From Haplomitrium mnioides (lineage: Eukaryota > Marchantiophyta > Haplomitriopsida > Calobryales): a stretch of DNA of 20,081 bases. Both the position numbers and the translations under genes were made by a program. Below are positions 19,162-20,081 of this stretch, in pieces. The DNA is taken from the NCBI GenBank assembly GCA_049999725.1, contig JBNGIS010018753.1, forward strand, positions 1 through 20,081, read 5' to 3'. Every line of letters starts with the position of its first letter. Position 1 is the first letter of the stretch. The notes below the pieces were generated by a model. That model saw only the letters and a program-made list of their open reading frames with translations. It did not search any database and was not told where the DNA came from.

Positions 19162-19186
<25 letters not shown>
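18743..19186. repeat. Tandem 198-bp duplication with an internally deleted middle copy
   Basis: TAGTAGATTTAG starts at 18743, 18941 and 18999. Unit 1 (18743-18940) and unit 3 (18999-19186) share AACATCTTTTAT, GAAAATTTCAGGTGACACTC and TATGTGTTCTCTAGAGTGGA at a constant 256-bp offset. The middle unit (18941-18998) is only 58 bp and keeps just the two ends, joined between CTTTTATAC and TCTCTGTGACAC. Unit 3 ends in a (CT)n run at 19162-19186, where the second LINE begins. Confidence 0.85.
19162..19186. repeat. (CT)n microsatellite
   Basis: About 12 CT dinucleotides sit directly before the poly(T) of the LINE. A shorter (CT)n lies at the equivalent place in unit 1 (18909-18919), so the run existed in the target and has expanded. 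Confidence 0.9.
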
Positions 19187-19195
<9 letters not shown>

Positions 19196-19229
19196 TTTTT
19201 TTTTTTTTTTTGACCGAAAGTTAACAGCT

Positions 19230-19329
19230 NNNNNNNNNNNNNNNNNNNNNNNNNNNNNNNNNNNNNNNNNNNNNNNNNNNNNNNNNNNNNNNNNNNNNNN
19301 NNNNNNNNNNNNNNNNNNNNNNNNNNNNN
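19230..19329. other. Assembly gap (100 N) inside the LINE 3' end
   Basis: Exactly 100 N lie between AGCT and TTCAAGC. The intact copy has only 9 bases (TTATTAACT in this orientation) between the same words. The gap size is thus a default value, and the true missing length is probably about 9 bp. Confidence 0.9.
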
Positions 19330-19632
19330 TTCAAGCATCAAAGGAACAACCGCGGCCAGCAATCAGGCCGAGCGGCAAAAACAGCAACCCATCAATCCCT
19401 TTCGGGATCAAGCCTAGTAAACCATAGCAAGCCAATACCCTCAATCCATATTACTACTAACATCCAGATTCCAGTAAACATTGTCTTCATCACGGATACA
19501 GAGAAAATGCCTAGCACCCCAGGTTCTGTCAAAGGTTTCCAGAATTTTTTCTCTCTTTGCTTCACTTTGAGCCTTCCTCTAGTTTCTACAGGCATCGTGC
19601 CAAGCTTTCCTTCCATACTCGACCAACCTCCT

Positions 19633-20081
19633 CTAGATTTTCTTCTTTAAACTGTACATATCCATGTATGACTTCTCGAACACTGCAGCATTCCTAGAGA
19701 GCCATATAGAGTACAGTACAGTTCCTCTTAGAAGGGACCAGATTTCTTTAGCTATGGCCAAGGCCTTTGGAGTTCTGTCACCTAGGATGCATTGCTGCCA
19801 TGTTGGTTTCCACCTTTTGGAGTTCTCCCAAACAGCAAACACTAATCTGTTAATGATATTCCCTGCCCATTTCCAGATAGTGCTGATCCTAGGGCAAAGC
19901 CAGAAACAGTGAATGATGTCTTCCATAGAATCCTCCTTGCAGCAGACACATTTTGCATCAATCTCATAGCCAGGCTTTTCTGTCTTTTTTCTGAAACTCC
20001 CTACTTGCACACCTCTTTGGACAATAAGCCACATTAAAGTGGCCTCTTTAGCTGATCTGCTCGCCACCCATATATCAGTCC
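19633..20081 (-). pseudogene. LINE ORF2 C-terminus with zf-RVT-like zinc-binding region
   Basis: The minus frame is open from the window edge (TDIWVASRSAKEATLMWL) to a TAG at about 19635. It contains CVCC, then EDIIHCFWLCPRISTIWKW, giving a C-x2-C...H-x4-C arrangement. Later comes LYSIWLSRNAAVFEKS, like the W..RN..VF motif at the end of plant LINE reverse transcriptase proteins. This matches the zf-RVT domain that follows RT in plant LINEs. The stop falls where the other copy has Trp (TGG versus TAG, after KKKI). A second Trp-to-TAG change lies further on (after ACRN). The original reading continued to about 19440. Confidence 0.85.

Larger units (their letters stand above)
19187..20081 (-). 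mobile_element. Second copy of the same LINE, truncated by window end
   Basis: Poly(T) at 19187-19211 is the complement of the A tail; TTAACTTTCGGTC follows on the minus strand, as in the 8018-8524 copy. This copy extends about 320 bp further 5' than the first, through a C-terminal ORF piece, and runs off the window. The 3' target flank is the (CT)n tract. The 5' end and its duplication are outside the window. Confidence 0.93.

Overview
This window looks like intergenic DNA from a large, repeat-rich land-plant genome. It contains no intact host gene. The evidence is an LTR retrotransposon primed by plant initiator-methionine tRNA, a plant-type chromovirus pol, a LINE with a zf-RVT-like C-terminal region, AT-rich spacers full of minisatellites, and two assembly gaps (10 N and 100 N). 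A gymnosperm or other giant plant genome would fit, but the sequence alone does not show which lineage it is.

Layout. 1-718 is a 90-bp minisatellite whose unit matches, in frame on the minus strand, the end of a chromovirus integrase. 719-2050 is AT-rich spacer with a decayed minus-strand coding scrap. 2051-11447 is a complete but dead Ty3/gypsy chromovirus on the minus strand. Its LTRs are 395 and 325 bp, and it has a TG..CA-type structure, PBS, PPT and 5-bp target duplication. The order read from right to left is gag, protease, RT, RNase H, integrase, chromodomain. Its gag is split by a roughly 4.5-kb insertion (about 6433-10935). That insertion carries, on the plus strand, a broken ORF of about 708 codons (6919-9566) with a globular N-terminal half and a long coiled-coil C-terminal half; I cannot name it. 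This ORF is itself interrupted at 8018-8524 by a 5'-truncated LINE with a 14-bp target duplication. The site is therefore a three-level nest: LINE inside an ORF-bearing element inside a chromovirus.

11453-13400 holds further decayed coding-like sequence on the minus strand. It reads across the chromovirus empty site into 1758-2050, so the chromovirus probably landed in an already decaying gene or element. 13541-14065 and 16960-17830 are two degenerate minisatellites sharing a CCATGYGCAT-like core. 18171-18461 is a 96-codon open stretch without ATG. 18743-19186 is a 198-bp tandem duplication ending in (CT)n. 19187-20081 is a second copy of the same LINE on the minus strand, running off the window edge.

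Nothing here is expected to make a functional protein today. The main points of interest are the nested ORF family, the integrase-derived minisatellite, the LINE 3' hairpin that coincides with a 100-N gap, and premature stops of a kind expected from cytosine-methylation decay.
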